Assembly: GCA_002433805.1 (NCBI GenBank)
Contig: DJIW01000040.1
Coordinates: 1 to 14,654, forward strand
Reading direction: 5' to 3'
Source: Competibacteraceae bacterium UBA6584
GTDB taxonomy: Bacteria > Pseudomonadota > Gammaproteobacteria > Competibacterales > Competibacteraceae
DNA length: 14,654 nucleotides
Positions 1 through 9,531 of the stretch are shown here, piece by piece. Numbering within the stretch: position 1 is the first letter of the stretch; every line of letters begins with the position of its first letter. The position numbers and the translations under genes are program-made. The notes below the pieces were generated by a model. The model had not been told where the DNA came from. It saw nothing but the letters and a program-made list of their open reading frames with translations, and searched no databases.

Positions 1-258
1 TTGCAAAACGTCGAACTGATCGAATTGCAGCGGGAGCGCGAATGCTGCGGCTTCGGCGGCTCGTTTTCGGTCAAGCAGGCCGACATCTCCTCGGCGATGG
101 TCGCCGACAAGGTGGCGGACATCGAACAAACCGGCGCGGCGGCGGTGCTCTCCGGCGATTACGGCTGTCTGATGCATATCGGCGGAGCGCTGAAACACCG
201 CAACAGCCCGATTCCCGCCAAGCATGTCGCCGAATTCTTGCTGGAGCGCACCCAATGA
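1..258 (+). CDS. lutA: LutA/LldE lactate utilisation Fe-S protein, C-terminal fragment (5' end outside window)
   Basis: This is the last 85 codons of a gene that begins before the window; the TTG at base 1 is an internal codon, not a real start. The visible part is the second cysteine-rich CCG domain of the LutA/LldE family. It has the CCGFGG motif (fragment residues 15-20), then SFSVK, and the late cysteine in GDYGCLMHIGG (C56), which together bind an iron-sulfur cluster. In characterised systems LutA works with LutB and LutC to oxidise L-lactate to pyruvate at the cytoplasmic side of the membrane. Its TGA stop overlaps the lutB ATG (ATGA, 4 nt), so the two are probably translationally coupled. 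The CCG domain alone is shared with heterodisulfide reductase and glycolate oxidase GlcF proteins; the gene order lutA-lutB-lutC makes the assignment firm. Confidence 0.9.
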   Translation: MQNVELIELQRERECCGFGGSFSVKQADISSAMVADKVADIEQTGAAAVLSGDYGCLMHIGGALKHRNSPIPAKHVAEFLLERTQ

Positions 259-1694
259 CTGAGATCGCGGTCGATTTTCCCAAGAATTTCAAAAAGGCGT
301 TGGGCGACGGGCAACTGCGGCGCAATCTGCGGGCGGCCATGGACACCCTGGGGCTGCGCCGCCGCACGCTGTTTTCCGATCCGGAACTTTTCGAGCAGCT
401 GCGCGCGCGCGGCGACGCCATCCGCCAGCGAGCGCTGCGCCAGTTGCCGGAACTGCTGGAGCGCCTGGAACAAAAATGCACCGAAAACGGGATTCAGGTG
501 CATTGGGCCGAAACTCCGGCGGACGCTAACGCGGTCTTCCTGGAGATCATCCAGCGCCACCACGCCACCCGCGTCATCAAGGGCAAGTCGATGGTGTCGG
601 AGGAGGTGCACCTCAACCATTTCCTGCACGAACGCGGCATCGAGGCGCTGGAAACCGATCTCGGCGAGTACATCATCCAGTTGGAACACGAAACGCCCTC
701 GCACATCATCGTTCCCGCCATCCACAAAAACCGCGATCAAATCGCCAAGCTGTTTCACGAAAAAATCCCCAATACGCCGTACACCGAAGTGGTCGAGGAA
801 CTGAACGCCATCGCCCGACAGGTGTTGCGCGAAAAGTTCTTTGCCGGCGAAATCGGCGTCAGCGGGGTCAATTTCGCGGTCGCGGAAACCGGCACGCTGT
901 GTCTGGTGGAAAACGAAGGCAACGGCCGGATGTGCACCACCGCGCCGCCGGTGCACATCGCCATCATGGGCATTGAAAAAGTGGTGGAGCGGCTGGAAGA
1001 CGTACCGCCACTGCTACGGCTACTGACCGGCTCGGCCACCGGCCAATTGATCACCACTTATTTCAATATGATCAGCTCGCCGCGAAAGCCGGGTGAAAAG
1101 GACGGCCCTAAGGAAGTGCATCTGATCTTGCTCGACAACGGTCGCTCCAAGATTTGGGCCGATCCCGAGCTGCGGCACACCTTGAAATGCATCCGCTGCG
1201 GCACCTGCTTGAACCATTGTCCGGTCTACACCCGCCTCGGCGGTCACGCTTACGGCTACGTCTATCCCGGCCCCATCGGCTCGATTCTGACCCCGCAAAT
1301 CGAGGGCTTGAAAAACGCCGGCGCGATGGCCACCGCGTCCACCTTCTGCGGCGCCTGCGAGGAGGTCTGTCCGGTCAAAATTCCGATCACCGATATCCTG
1401 CGCCGCTTGCGCACCGAATCCTACGACAAGGACGAAACCCCGAATTCGGTCAAGGAACACGGCTACAAATCGAATGCGACCGAAAACATGACCTGGAAGG
1501 GCTGGGCTTTCAGCAACGCGACGCCGTGGATCAACGCGGTCAGCGCCAAGCTGCTGGGACTGGTCGGCCCGCAATTGCCGAAGCTGCCGGCGGTCGGCAT
1601 CGTCAAGCAGTGGAGCCAATCCCGCGCCCTGCCCTCCTTCGCCACCAAGAGCCTGCATGTACTGGCCAAAGAAAAGGGGATTGCCGATGAGTGA
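255..1694 (+). CDS. lutB: LutB/LldF lactate utilisation iron-sulfur protein
   Basis: The 479-residue protein has the normal length and layout of LutB/LldF. An N-terminal LUD (DUF162) domain covers about residues 50-300, including VIKGKSMVSEE (108-117) and the segment GVNFAVAETGTLCLVENEG (204-222). Two [4Fe-4S] motifs follow: C312, C315, C318, C322-P, and C365, C368, C372-P. A C-terminal tail with aromatic residues completes it. The known role is electron transfer within the LutABC L-lactate oxidation complex. The open frame extends upstream to base 42, but I chose the ATG at 255: it overlaps the lutA stop, has GGAG at 243-246 with an 8-nt spacer, and gives the MTEIAVDFPKNFKKAL start typical of the family. 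Everything upstream would be a shadow of lutA. The 3' end overlaps lutC by 8 nt. Confidence 0.95.
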   Translation: MTEIAVDFPKNFKKALGDGQLRRNLRAAMDTLGLRRRTLFSDPELFEQLRARGDAIRQRALRQLPELLERLEQKCTENGIQVHWAETPADANAVFLEIIQRHHATRVIKGKSMVSEEVHLNHFLHERGIEALETDLGEYIIQLEHETPSHIIVPAIHKNRDQIAKLFHEKIPNTPYTEVVEELNAIARQVLREKFFAGEIGVSGVNFAVAETGTLCLVENEGNGRMCTTAPPVHIAIMGIEKVVERLEDVPPLLRLLTGSATGQLITTYFNMISSPRKPGEKDGPKEVHLILLDNGRSKIWADPELRHTLKCIRCGTCLNHCPVYTRLGGHAYGYVYPGPIGSILTPQIEGLKNAGAMATASTFCGACEEVCPVKIPITDILRRLRTESYDKDETPNSVKEHGYKSNATENMTWKGWAFSNATPWINAVSAKLLGLVGPQLPKLPAVGIVKQWSQSRALPSFATKSLHVLAKEKGIADE

Positions 1695-2337
1695 CGCTCG
1701 CGCCAACATTCTCGCCCGCTTGCGCGCCGCCGCCCGGCCGGTTGTCGGCGACACCGAACCCGACGCGCCGCCGGTCCCGGAACTGAGTCAAGCCGATAAG
1801 ATCGCGCAACTGAAACAGCGGATGGAAACGATGCACGCCGAGGTGATCGTCACCGACCGGCGGCAGTGGCTGGCGACCTTGAAGGAGGTGTTGCGCAAGC
1901 GGCAGCTCAACGGCCTGCTATACGGGCCACAAACGGCCGTCGGCGCGGCGCTGGCGGCTGACTGGGACAGCGATTTGCCGCCGCTGGTCGGTTACGAGCA
2001 AAGCGTCGAGGATTGCAAGGAACGGCTGTTTTCCATCGACGCGGGCATCACCTCCACGCAAGGCGGCCTGGCCGATGTCGGCGCGTTGATCCTATGGCCA
2101 ACAGCAGACGAACCGCGCCTGATGTCGCTGGCCCCGCCGCTGCATATCGCGGTGTTGGAGGCCGATAAGATTCACGAATCCCTGGCGTCCGCCATGCGCC
2201 GGGAACGTTGGGCGGAAGGGATGCCGACCAACGCCTTACTGATCTCTGGCCCTTCCAAAACTGCCGACATTGAGCTAGTACTCACCTTTGGGGTGCACGG
2301 TCCCAAGGAATTGGTGGTGCTGGTACTGGATGGTTGA
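1687..2337 (+). CDS. lutC: LutC/LldG LUD-domain lactate utilisation protein
   Basis: This 216-residue protein is a single LUD (DUF162) domain, the third subunit of the LutABC L-lactate oxidation system. Family signatures are the central GITSTQGGLADVGALILWP with the following PRLMSLAPPLHIAVLEADK, and the C-terminal SGPSKTADIELVLTFGVHGPKEL. The start is the ATG at 1687, inside the end of lutB, with the Shine-Dalgarno AAGGGGA (1674-1680) 6 nt upstream; the frame is open a further 10 codons upstream to 1657 but nothing supports starting there. LutC carries no metal cluster of its own, and its exact role in the complex is less well defined than those of LutA and LutB. It is the last gene of the tightly overlapping trio; the next gene starts 133 nt later. 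Confidence 0.94.
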   Translation: MSDARANILARLRAAARPVVGDTEPDAPPVPELSQADKIAQLKQRMETMHAEVIVTDRRQWLATLKEVLRKRQLNGLLYGPQTAVGAALAADWDSDLPPLVGYEQSVEDCKERLFSIDAGITSTQGGLADVGALILWPTADEPRLMSLAPPLHIAVLEADKIHESLASAMRRERWAEGMPTNALLISGPSKTADIELVLTFGVHGPKELVVLVLDG

Positions 2338-2368
2338 GCCTTCCAACCTCAGCTCATACCCCATCCGG

Positions 2369-2389
2369 CCTCCGACCTCCAATCGGAGG
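2369..2389 (+). other. Small hairpin in the lutC-dld spacer
   Basis: CCTCCG (2369-2374) and CGGAGG (2384-2389) form a perfect 6-bp stem with a 9-nt loop, 31 nt after the lutC stop. There is no T-tract. A TATAAA hexamer lies at 2409-2414, but I see no -35 partner at proper spacing. The hairpin could be a weak terminator, an mRNA-stabilising element between lutABC and dld, or chance. Nothing else in the 133-nt spacer (2338-2470) is recognisable apart from GAGG at 2456-2459, the probable ribosome binding site of the next gene. Confidence 0.25.
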
Positions 2390-2470
2390 AAGCGGGAGCC
2401 ACAAGCAATATAAAAACCAGCGTTCCGCCTTGATCGGCGCGCGCACCACCAAAGCGAGGCTGAACCACCG

Positions 2471-5305
<2,835 letters not shown>

Positions 5306-5340
5306 TTTCCTAGCCACTTCAACGCATTACAGGATACCCA

Positions 5341-5371
5341 TGCGGGTGGGTAGGGGATTTTTGCGCCCGCA
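5341..5371 (+). other. Hairpin in the 5' leader of the lactate permease gene
   Basis: TGCGGGTG (5341-5348) pairs with CGCCCGCA (5364-5371): eight pairs including one G-U, with a 15-nt loop. It sits 36 nt after the dld stop and 80 nt before the permease start, and no T-run follows the 3' arm. It could be a processing or attenuation structure in the 145-nt dld-lctP spacer (5306-5450), or chance in GC-rich DNA. I could not find a convincing sigma-70 promoter in this spacer. Confidence 0.25.
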
Positions 5372-5433
5372 ATTCCGCCGGCAAGGCTTTCAGGAAGAAA
5401 AAATATTGGCGTTTAGGTCATCAACCACCAACC

Positions 5434-5439
5434 GAGGAG
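5434..5439 (+). promoter_or_regulatory. Ribosome binding site that fixes the permease start
   Basis: GAGGAG lies 11 nt before the ATG at 5451. The reading frame stays open upstream to an ATG at 5340, but that one has no Shine-Dalgarno, and the added 37 residues are Arg-rich and unlike the family. This site decides for 5451. Confidence 0.7.
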
Positions 5440-5450
5440 TTTTACTCACG

Positions 5451-7136
5451 ATGCCAACCTGGACTCAAGTTTACGCCCCGCTCGGGGGCAGCCTCTGGCT
5501 GTCGGCGCTGGTCGCCGCCATTCCGATCATCTTTTTCTTCATCGCCCTCGCCGTGATGCGGATGAAGGGGCACATCGCCGCCCTGATCACCGTGGCGCTC
5601 GCCATCGTCGTCGCAGTGGTGATTTATCAAATGCCGGTGTCGATGGCGCTGGCGGCGACCGGTTACGGTTTTCTCTACGGCCTGTGGCCGATCTCCTGGA
5701 TCATCGTGGCCGCCGTATTTCTCTACAAGCTGACGGTCAAGACCGGCCAATTTGAAATCATCCGCTCGTCGGTGCTCTCCATCACTGGCGACCAACGCCT
5801 GCAAATGGTGCTGGTCGGTTTTTGCTTCGGCGCGTTCCTGGAAGGCGCGGCGGGCTTCGGCGCGCCGGTGGCGATCACCGCCGCGCTGCTGGTCGGCCTG
5901 GGTTTCAATCCGCTCTACGCCGCCGGATTGTGCTTGATCGCCAACACCGCGCCGGTGGCGTTCGGCGCGTTGGGCATCCCGATCACGGTCGCCGGCAAAG
6001 TCACCAGCACCGATCCCTTCCTGATCGGCCAAATGGCGGGCCGGCAACTGCCGCTGTTGTCGCTGTTCGTGCCGTTTTGGCTGGTGTTCATCATGGACGG
6101 CTGGCGCGGCGTGCGCGAAACCTGGCCGGCCATTTTCGTGGCGGCGGCGGCCTTCGCCCTGACCCAGTATTACACCTCGAACCACTGGGCTTACGAGCTG
6201 CCGGACATCACCTCCGCCCTGGTCAGCCTGGTCGTGTTGACCCTGTTCTTGCGCTTCGTCTGGCAACCCCAACAGGATTTCGCGTTTCAGGGAACCAGCG
6301 GCGGCCTTAGCGCCGCCGACCATCGCGCTCAATCGCAATACAGCCTGGGTCAAATTTTGAAAGCGTGGTCGCCGTTCATCGTCTTGACCGTCATGGTGAC
6401 GATCTGGACGCTGCCCGCCTTCAAGGCGCTGTTTGCCAAGGGCGCGCCGCTGGAATCTTGGGTGATGAGCTTCCACATCCCCGGTCTGGACAAGCAGGTG
6501 TTGAAAGACGTGCCCATCGTCAAGGCGGTCACGCCGTATGAGGCCGTTTACAAGTTCGATGTCTTGTCCGCCACCGGCACCTCCATCCTGATGGCGGCCG
6601 TGATCAGCGCCTTCATCCTCGGCGTCAACATCAAGACCTTTTTCTCGACCCTCTGGGAAACCTTGGTGGAGCTAGCCCGGCCGATTTTCACCATCGGCCT
6701 GGTGCTCGGCTTCGCCTTCATCGCCAACTACTCGGGCGCGTCCTCGACCCTGGGCTTGGCCTTCGCCGCGACCGGCGCGCTGTTCCCGTTCTTCTCGCCC
6801 TTCCTGGGTTGGCTCGGCGTGTTCCTGACCGGTTCCGATACCTCCAGCAACGCGCTGTTCGCCAACTTGCAACAGGTGACCGCCCAGCAGATCGGGGTCG
6901 ATCCGACCTTGACCATCGCGGCCAACACCACCGGCGGCGTTACCGGCAAGATGATCTCGCCGCAGTCCATCGCGGTCGCTTGCGCGGCGACCGGGTTGGT
7001 CGGCAAGGAATCCGATCTGTTCCGCTTTACCTTGAAACACAGCCTGTTCTTCGCGGTGATCATCGGCATCATCACCTACATTCAGGCTTATTACCTGCAA
7101 TGGATGATTCCCACCGCAGCGAACTTGGTGCGTTAA
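5451..7136 (+). CDS. lctP: L-lactate permease, LctP/LldP family
   Basis: The 561-residue protein has the length and layout of LldP/LctP permeases, which import L-lactate (and in E. coli also D-lactate and glycolate) with protons across the inner membrane. It begins MPTWTQVYAPLGG, a typical family start, and is mostly hydrophobic with about a dozen membrane segments. Diagnostic stretches are ATGYGFLYGLWPISWII (69-85), LYKLTVKTGQFEIIRSS (91-107), GAFLEGAAGFGAPVA (127-141), LIANTAPVAFGALGIP (162-177) and GSDTSSNALFANLQ (461-474). It is the last gene of the lactate cluster and supplies the substrate for LutABC and Dld-II. The 145-nt gap before it leaves room for separate control. A 10-bp hairpin starts 7 nt after its stop. 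Confidence 0.95.
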   Translation: MPTWTQVYAPLGGSLWLSALVAAIPIIFFFIALAVMRMKGHIAALITVALAIVVAVVIYQMPVSMALAATGYGFLYGLWPISWIIVAAVFLYKLTVKTGQFEIIRSSVLSITGDQRLQMVLVGFCFGAFLEGAAGFGAPVAITAALLVGLGFNPLYAAGLCLIANTAPVAFGALGIPITVAGKVTSTDPFLIGQMAGRQLPLLSLFVPFWLVFIMDGWRGVRETWPAIFVAAAAFALTQYYTSNHWAYELPDITSALVSLVVLTLFLRFVWQPQQDFAFQGTSGGLSAADHRAQSQYSLGQILKAWSPFIVLTVMVTIWTLPAFKALFAKGAPLESWVMSFHIPGLDKQVLKDVPIVKAVTPYEAVYKFDVLSATGTSILMAAVISAFILGVNIKTFFSTLWETLVELARPIFTIGLVLGFAFIANYSGASSTLGLAFAATGALFPFFSPFLGWLGVFLTGSDTSSNALFANLQQVTAQQIGVDPTLTIAANTTGGVTGKMISPQSIAVACAATGLVGKESDLFRFTLKHSLFFAVIIGIITYIQAYYLQWMIPTAANLVR

Positions 7137-7143
7137 GAGCATC

Positions 7144-7172
7144 CGGCCCCGGCGGATCGACGGCCGGGGCCG
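7144..7172 (+). terminator. GC-rich hairpin, probable end of lactate operon
   Basis: CGGCCCCGGC (7144-7153) and GCCGGGGCCG (7163-7172) form a perfect 10-bp, all-G/C stem with a 9-nt loop, beginning 7 nt after the lctP stop. It lacks the T-tract of a classic intrinsic terminator (the next bases are CCAAAAAT). Position and strength support a terminator or an RNA 3'-end stabiliser for the lactate operon. Confidence 0.5.
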
Positions 7173-7264
7173 CCAAAAATCGCTTGCCCCGAGCCGTCGG
7201 ATCGGCGAAATTGACTCCCTGTCACCGCTTGTTGCAACCGTCGATTCTTTCAAACCAAGCTCCC

Positions 7265-8494
7265 ATGGCGACCCGTCCCACAAAGTCCATGCAAGGGCGC
7301 GATATCCACGAGCACCACCGCGCCGCCACCACTCTGGAACTGTTTTTCGATCTGGTGTTTGTGGTGGCGATCGCCGCCGCCGCCCGCGAACTGCACCACG
7401 CCTTAACCGCGCACCATGTCGCTCAGGGACTGCTGGGATTCGCGCTCGCTTTTTTCGCCATTTGGTGGGCGTGGATGAATTACACCTGGTTCGCGTCCGC
7501 CTACGATACCGACGACACCCGCTACCGCCTGACCACCTTGGTGCAGATGTTTGGCGCGCTGATTCTGGCGGTCGGCATTTCCGATTTATTCGCCGATGTC
7601 CCCCAATACACGATCGTCGTGGTCGGTTACGCGGTCATGCGGCTGTCGATGGCGGCGCAGTGGTTGCGCGCGGGGCGAGAAGACCTCGCGCATCGCACGA
7701 CCTGCTATCGCTACGCCGGCGGCATCCTGTTGGTCCAGGCGCTGTGGATTCTGCGTCTGTTCTTGCCGCCAGACTGGCGGGTGGCCTCGTTAGTGCCGTT
7801 GATCGCCGCCGAACTGCTGGTTCCGGTCTTCGCCGAGCACAAAGCCCTCACGCCGTGGCACCCGCACCATATCGCCGAGCGTTACGGCTTACTGACCATC
7901 ATTGTGCTGGGCGAATGCATTCTCGGCGTCACCAACGCGATCAACAATATCTTGCAAGCGCAGGGCTGGTCGCTCGATCTGTTCCTGCTCGGCTTCGGCG
8001 TCACGGCTCTGGTGTTCGCGCTGTGGTGGTTGTATTTCGAAATGCCCTGGGGCGAGGTGCTCGCCCGCCAGCGCAATCGCAGCGTGGGGTTTTTGTTCGG
8101 CTACGGCCATTATCTGATCTTTGCCTCGCTGGCCGGTTTGGGAGCCTGTCTGGAAGTGGTGGCCGACGTGGTGAAACTCGGGCATGAAGCGCGCGTCTCC
8201 GGCCATGGCGCGGAAGTGGCGCATGGCGTTTCGCCCTTGTTCGGCATCGGCGCGGTCGCCATTGCGGTCGCGGTTTATCTGAGCTGCATCGCCCTGATGC
8301 GAGCCCGCGCGATCGATCAAAATTCGAGGATTTTCACCGTGCTGGCGGGAGCGCTGGTCTTTTTGCTGGCGGCGGTCGCCGCCGTGGCCTCAGGCATTCC
8401 GCTAGCCTGGGCGCTACTTTTAACCATCGCCTCGCCGGTGCTCATGATCGGGATTTGCCCGAACGCCCTGACCTCGGCGAACGCTCGCGGTTAG
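7265..8494 (+). CDS. ltrA: LtrA-family (low temperature requirement A) membrane protein
   Basis: The 409-residue protein belongs to the LtrA family, named for a Listeria locus needed for growth in the cold; its molecular function is unknown. Family marks are HRAATTLELFFDLVFVVAI near the N-terminus (18-36), the WWAWMNYTWFASAYDTDD segment (67-84) and the conserved HHIAERYGLLTIIVLGE (201-217). It is an integral membrane protein with many hydrophobic helices, roughly between 25 and 400. The start is uncertain: ATG 7265 has no Shine-Dalgarno, and the next in-frame ATG (7289) is no better. Codons upstream of 7265 lie in the spacer and across the lctP 3' end in another frame. A TTGACT at 7211-7216 lacks a matching -10. 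It stands alone between two hairpins and is probably a separate transcript, converging on the pirin gene. Confidence 0.85.
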   Translation: MATRPTKSMQGRDIHEHHRAATTLELFFDLVFVVAIAAAARELHHALTAHHVAQGLLGFALAFFAIWWAWMNYTWFASAYDTDDTRYRLTTLVQMFGALILAVGISDLFADVPQYTIVVVGYAVMRLSMAAQWLRAGREDLAHRTTCYRYAGGILLVQALWILRLFLPPDWRVASLVPLIAAELLVPVFAEHKALTPWHPHHIAERYGLLTIIVLGECILGVTNAINNILQAQGWSLDLFLLGFGVTALVFALWWLYFEMPWGEVLARQRNRSVGFLFGYGHYLIFASLAGLGACLEVVADVVKLGHEARVSGHGAEVAHGVSPLFGIGAVAIAVAVYLSCIALMRARAIDQNSRIFTVLAGALVFLLAAVAAVASGIPLAWALLLTIASPVLMIGICPNALTSANARG

Positions 8495-8497
8495 CGC

Positions 8498-8527
8498 GCA
8501 TCGGTCGCGCCGGCGCACGACCGACGC
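8498..8527. terminator. Hairpin shared by convergent ltrA and pirin genes
   Basis: GCATCGGTCG (8498-8507) pairs with CGACCGACGC (8518-8527) with one mismatch (A opposite C), giving seven uninterrupted pairs plus two more, and a 10-nt loop. It begins 4 nt after the ltrA stop and lies 9 nt beyond the pirin stop, so it fills almost the whole 42-nt convergent gap. It is well placed as a two-way transcription stop. No T-tract on either strand. Confidence 0.5.
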
Positions 8528-8536
8528 GACCTTCCA

Positions 8537-9406
8537 TCAACGCCCCAGCCGTCCGAACCGGCCGCTGTTGAAATCCTGGATAGCCTGAACGATCTCCTGC
8601 TGGCTGTTCATCACGAACGGGCCGTAGCCGACGACGGGCTCAGCCAAGGGTTCGCCGGCGAGCAGCAGCACCTTGGCATCGGTCTCGGCCGCGACCGCGA
8701 CCGTCTCGCCCGCGCGATCCAGCGTCACCAGTTGCGCCTTACCCGCGTCTGCCTCGCCGTTGACGCGAACCTTGCCGTCCAGCACGACCAGCGCGGTCGT
8801 CCAGCCATCCGGCAGCTTGAATTCCGCCGCCTTCCCCGCCTTGAGCCTCAAATCCCAGACGTTCAGTGGGCTGAACGTACGGGCTGGGCCGGTTCGACCC
8901 TCGTAGACCCCGGCGATCACCCGCACCGCACCCGCGTTGTCCGGCAAGGTCACGGCGGGAATATCGCCGTTGACGATGCCCTGATAGCCGGGCGGGTCCA
9001 GCTTGTGCCGGGCGGGCAAATTGACCCACAGCTGCACCATTTCAAACGGTCCGCCGGAACGCGAGTAGGCTTCGGAATGAAACTCCTCGTGCAGGATACC
9101 GCCCGCCGCCGTCATCCACTGCACGTCGCCGGGACCGATCACCCCGCCTTGACCGGTGGAATCGCGATGCGCCACCTCGCCGTCGTAAACGATGGTCACG
9201 GTCTCGAAACCCCGGTGCGGGTGCTCGCCCACCCCGCGCGGCGGGCCGTCGTTCGGTTCGAAGGTGGTCGGGGCCGCGTAGTCGAGCAATAAAAACGGGC
9301 TGAGCAGCTTGCCGAGGCCGTTGTAATCGAACATCGAATGCACCCGGAAACCGTTGCCGACCCAATGCGGATGAGGGGCCTTGTAAACCCCGATCACTTT
9401 TTTCAT
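8537..9406 (-). CDS. Pirin-family bicupin protein
   Basis: This 289-residue protein is a full-length pirin. The N-terminal cupin contains the four expected metal ligands H62 and H64 (GEHPHRGFETVTIVYDGE), and H106 and E108 (AAGGILHEEF), matching the His/His/His/Glu set of human pirin and E. coli YhhW. FEMVQLWVNLPARHK leads into the second cupin, which is followed by the typical C-terminal FVMNSQQEIVQAIQDFNSGRFG. Bacterial pirins bind Fe or Ni; some have quercetin dioxygenase activity and others modulate metabolic enzymes, so the substrate here is unknown. The protein should be cytoplasmic. The ATG at 9406 has an AGGAG 6 nt upstream. It is divergent from a LysR regulator across 125 nt, an arrangement that usually means control by that regulator and that recalls the neighbouring E. 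coli yhaJ (LysR) and yhaK (pirin-like) genes. Confidence 0.93.
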   Translation of the reverse strand: MKKVIGVYKAPHPHWVGNGFRVHSMFDYNGLGKLLSPFLLLDYAAPTTFEPNDGPPRGVGEHPHRGFETVTIVYDGEVAHRDSTGQGGVIGPGDVQWMTAAGGILHEEFHSEAYSRSGGPFEMVQLWVNLPARHKLDPPGYQGIVNGDIPAVTLPDNAGAVRVIAGVYEGRTGPARTFSPLNVWDLRLKAGKAAEFKLPDGWTTALVVLDGKVRVNGEADAGKAQLVTLDRAGETVAVAAETDAKVLLLAGEPLAEPVVGYGPFVMNSQQEIVQAIQDFNSGRFGRLGR

Positions 9407-9412
9407 GGCCGT

Positions 9413-9417
9413 CTCCT
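9413..9417 (-). promoter_or_regulatory. Ribosome binding site of the pirin gene
   Basis: AGGAG on the minus strand, 6 nt before the ATG at 9406. It is one of the best-spaced Shine-Dalgarno sites in the window and supports the chosen start. Confidence 0.7.
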
Positions 9418-9458
9418 GAAGTTGCCGAGCCGCTATGGACTCTGTTGACGGACAGTTT

Positions 9459-9477
9459 AATCTCAGGACAATCTCAG
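9459..9477. repeat. Tandem direct repeat AATCTCAG, 11-bp period
   Basis: AATCTCAG occurs at 9459-9466 and again at 9470-9477, exactly 11 bp apart, so both copies face the same side of the helix. They flank and overlap the proposed -35 of the lysR promoter, in the pirin/lysR intergenic region. This geometry suits two protomers of a DNA-binding protein, perhaps the activation half of a LysR site or a second regulator. It could be chance, since only two copies exist. Confidence 0.4.
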
Positions 9478-9493
9478 CAGAAGCCGCTAAAAT
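9465..9493 (+). promoter_or_regulatory. Candidate sigma-70 promoter of lysR
   Basis: AGGACA (9465-9470, 4 of 6 matches to TTGACA) and TAAAAT (9488-9493, 5 of 6 matches to TATAAT) are separated by 17 bp. Transcription would begin near 9500, about 32 nt before the lysR ATG, so the dyad at 9502-9523 would lie directly over the initially transcribed region. Predicted from consensus only. Confidence 0.4.
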
Positions 9494-9501
9494 TAACCCT
9501 C

Positions 9502-9523
9502 ATCGTTCCATTTTAAGAACGAT
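9502..9523. promoter_or_regulatory. LysR-type operator (T-N11-A dyad)
   Basis: ATCGTTC (9502-9508) and GAACGAT (9517-9523) are perfect 7-bp inverted arms around an 8-bp AT-rich centre. The dyad contains T9507-N11-A9519, the standard LysR-type recognition motif. It ends 8 bp before the lysR ATG and lies just downstream of the proposed lysR promoter, where bound protein would block transcription. It is the obvious binding site for the adjacent regulator and implies negative autoregulation. It may also contribute to control of the divergent pirin gene. Confidence 0.6.
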
Positions 9524-9531
9524 TAAACCCC

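Noticed and set aside
42..254. Upstream extension of lutB to base 42
   Set aside because: It overlaps lutA in another frame and gives an Arg-rich shadow peptide. The ATG at 255 has a Shine-Dalgarno and the family start.
2384..2414. Possible promoter before dld (TATAAA at 2409)
   Set aside because: No acceptable -35 hexamer is found at 16-18 bp; a single -10-like match is too weak to call.
5340..5450. 37-codon N-terminal extension of the permease
   Set aside because: The extension is Arg-rich and unlike family members, and its ATG lacks a ribosome binding site; GAGGAG precedes the ATG at 5451.
5442..6476. 344-codon open frame on the - strand opposite lctP
   Set aside because: It is antisense to a clear permease. 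The product is a low-complexity string rich in His, Arg, Gly and Asp, typical of an antisense shadow.
6809..7264. Long upstream extension of the ltrA frame
   Set aside because: Most of it is out-of-frame lctP sequence, then the spacer with the 10-bp hairpin. The family begins near residue 10-20 of the chosen protein.
9445..9450. TTGACG as a -35 for lysR
   Set aside because: At 17-18 bp spacing the -10 candidates are poor, and the good TAAAAT lies 37 bp away; AGGACA at 9465 fits better.
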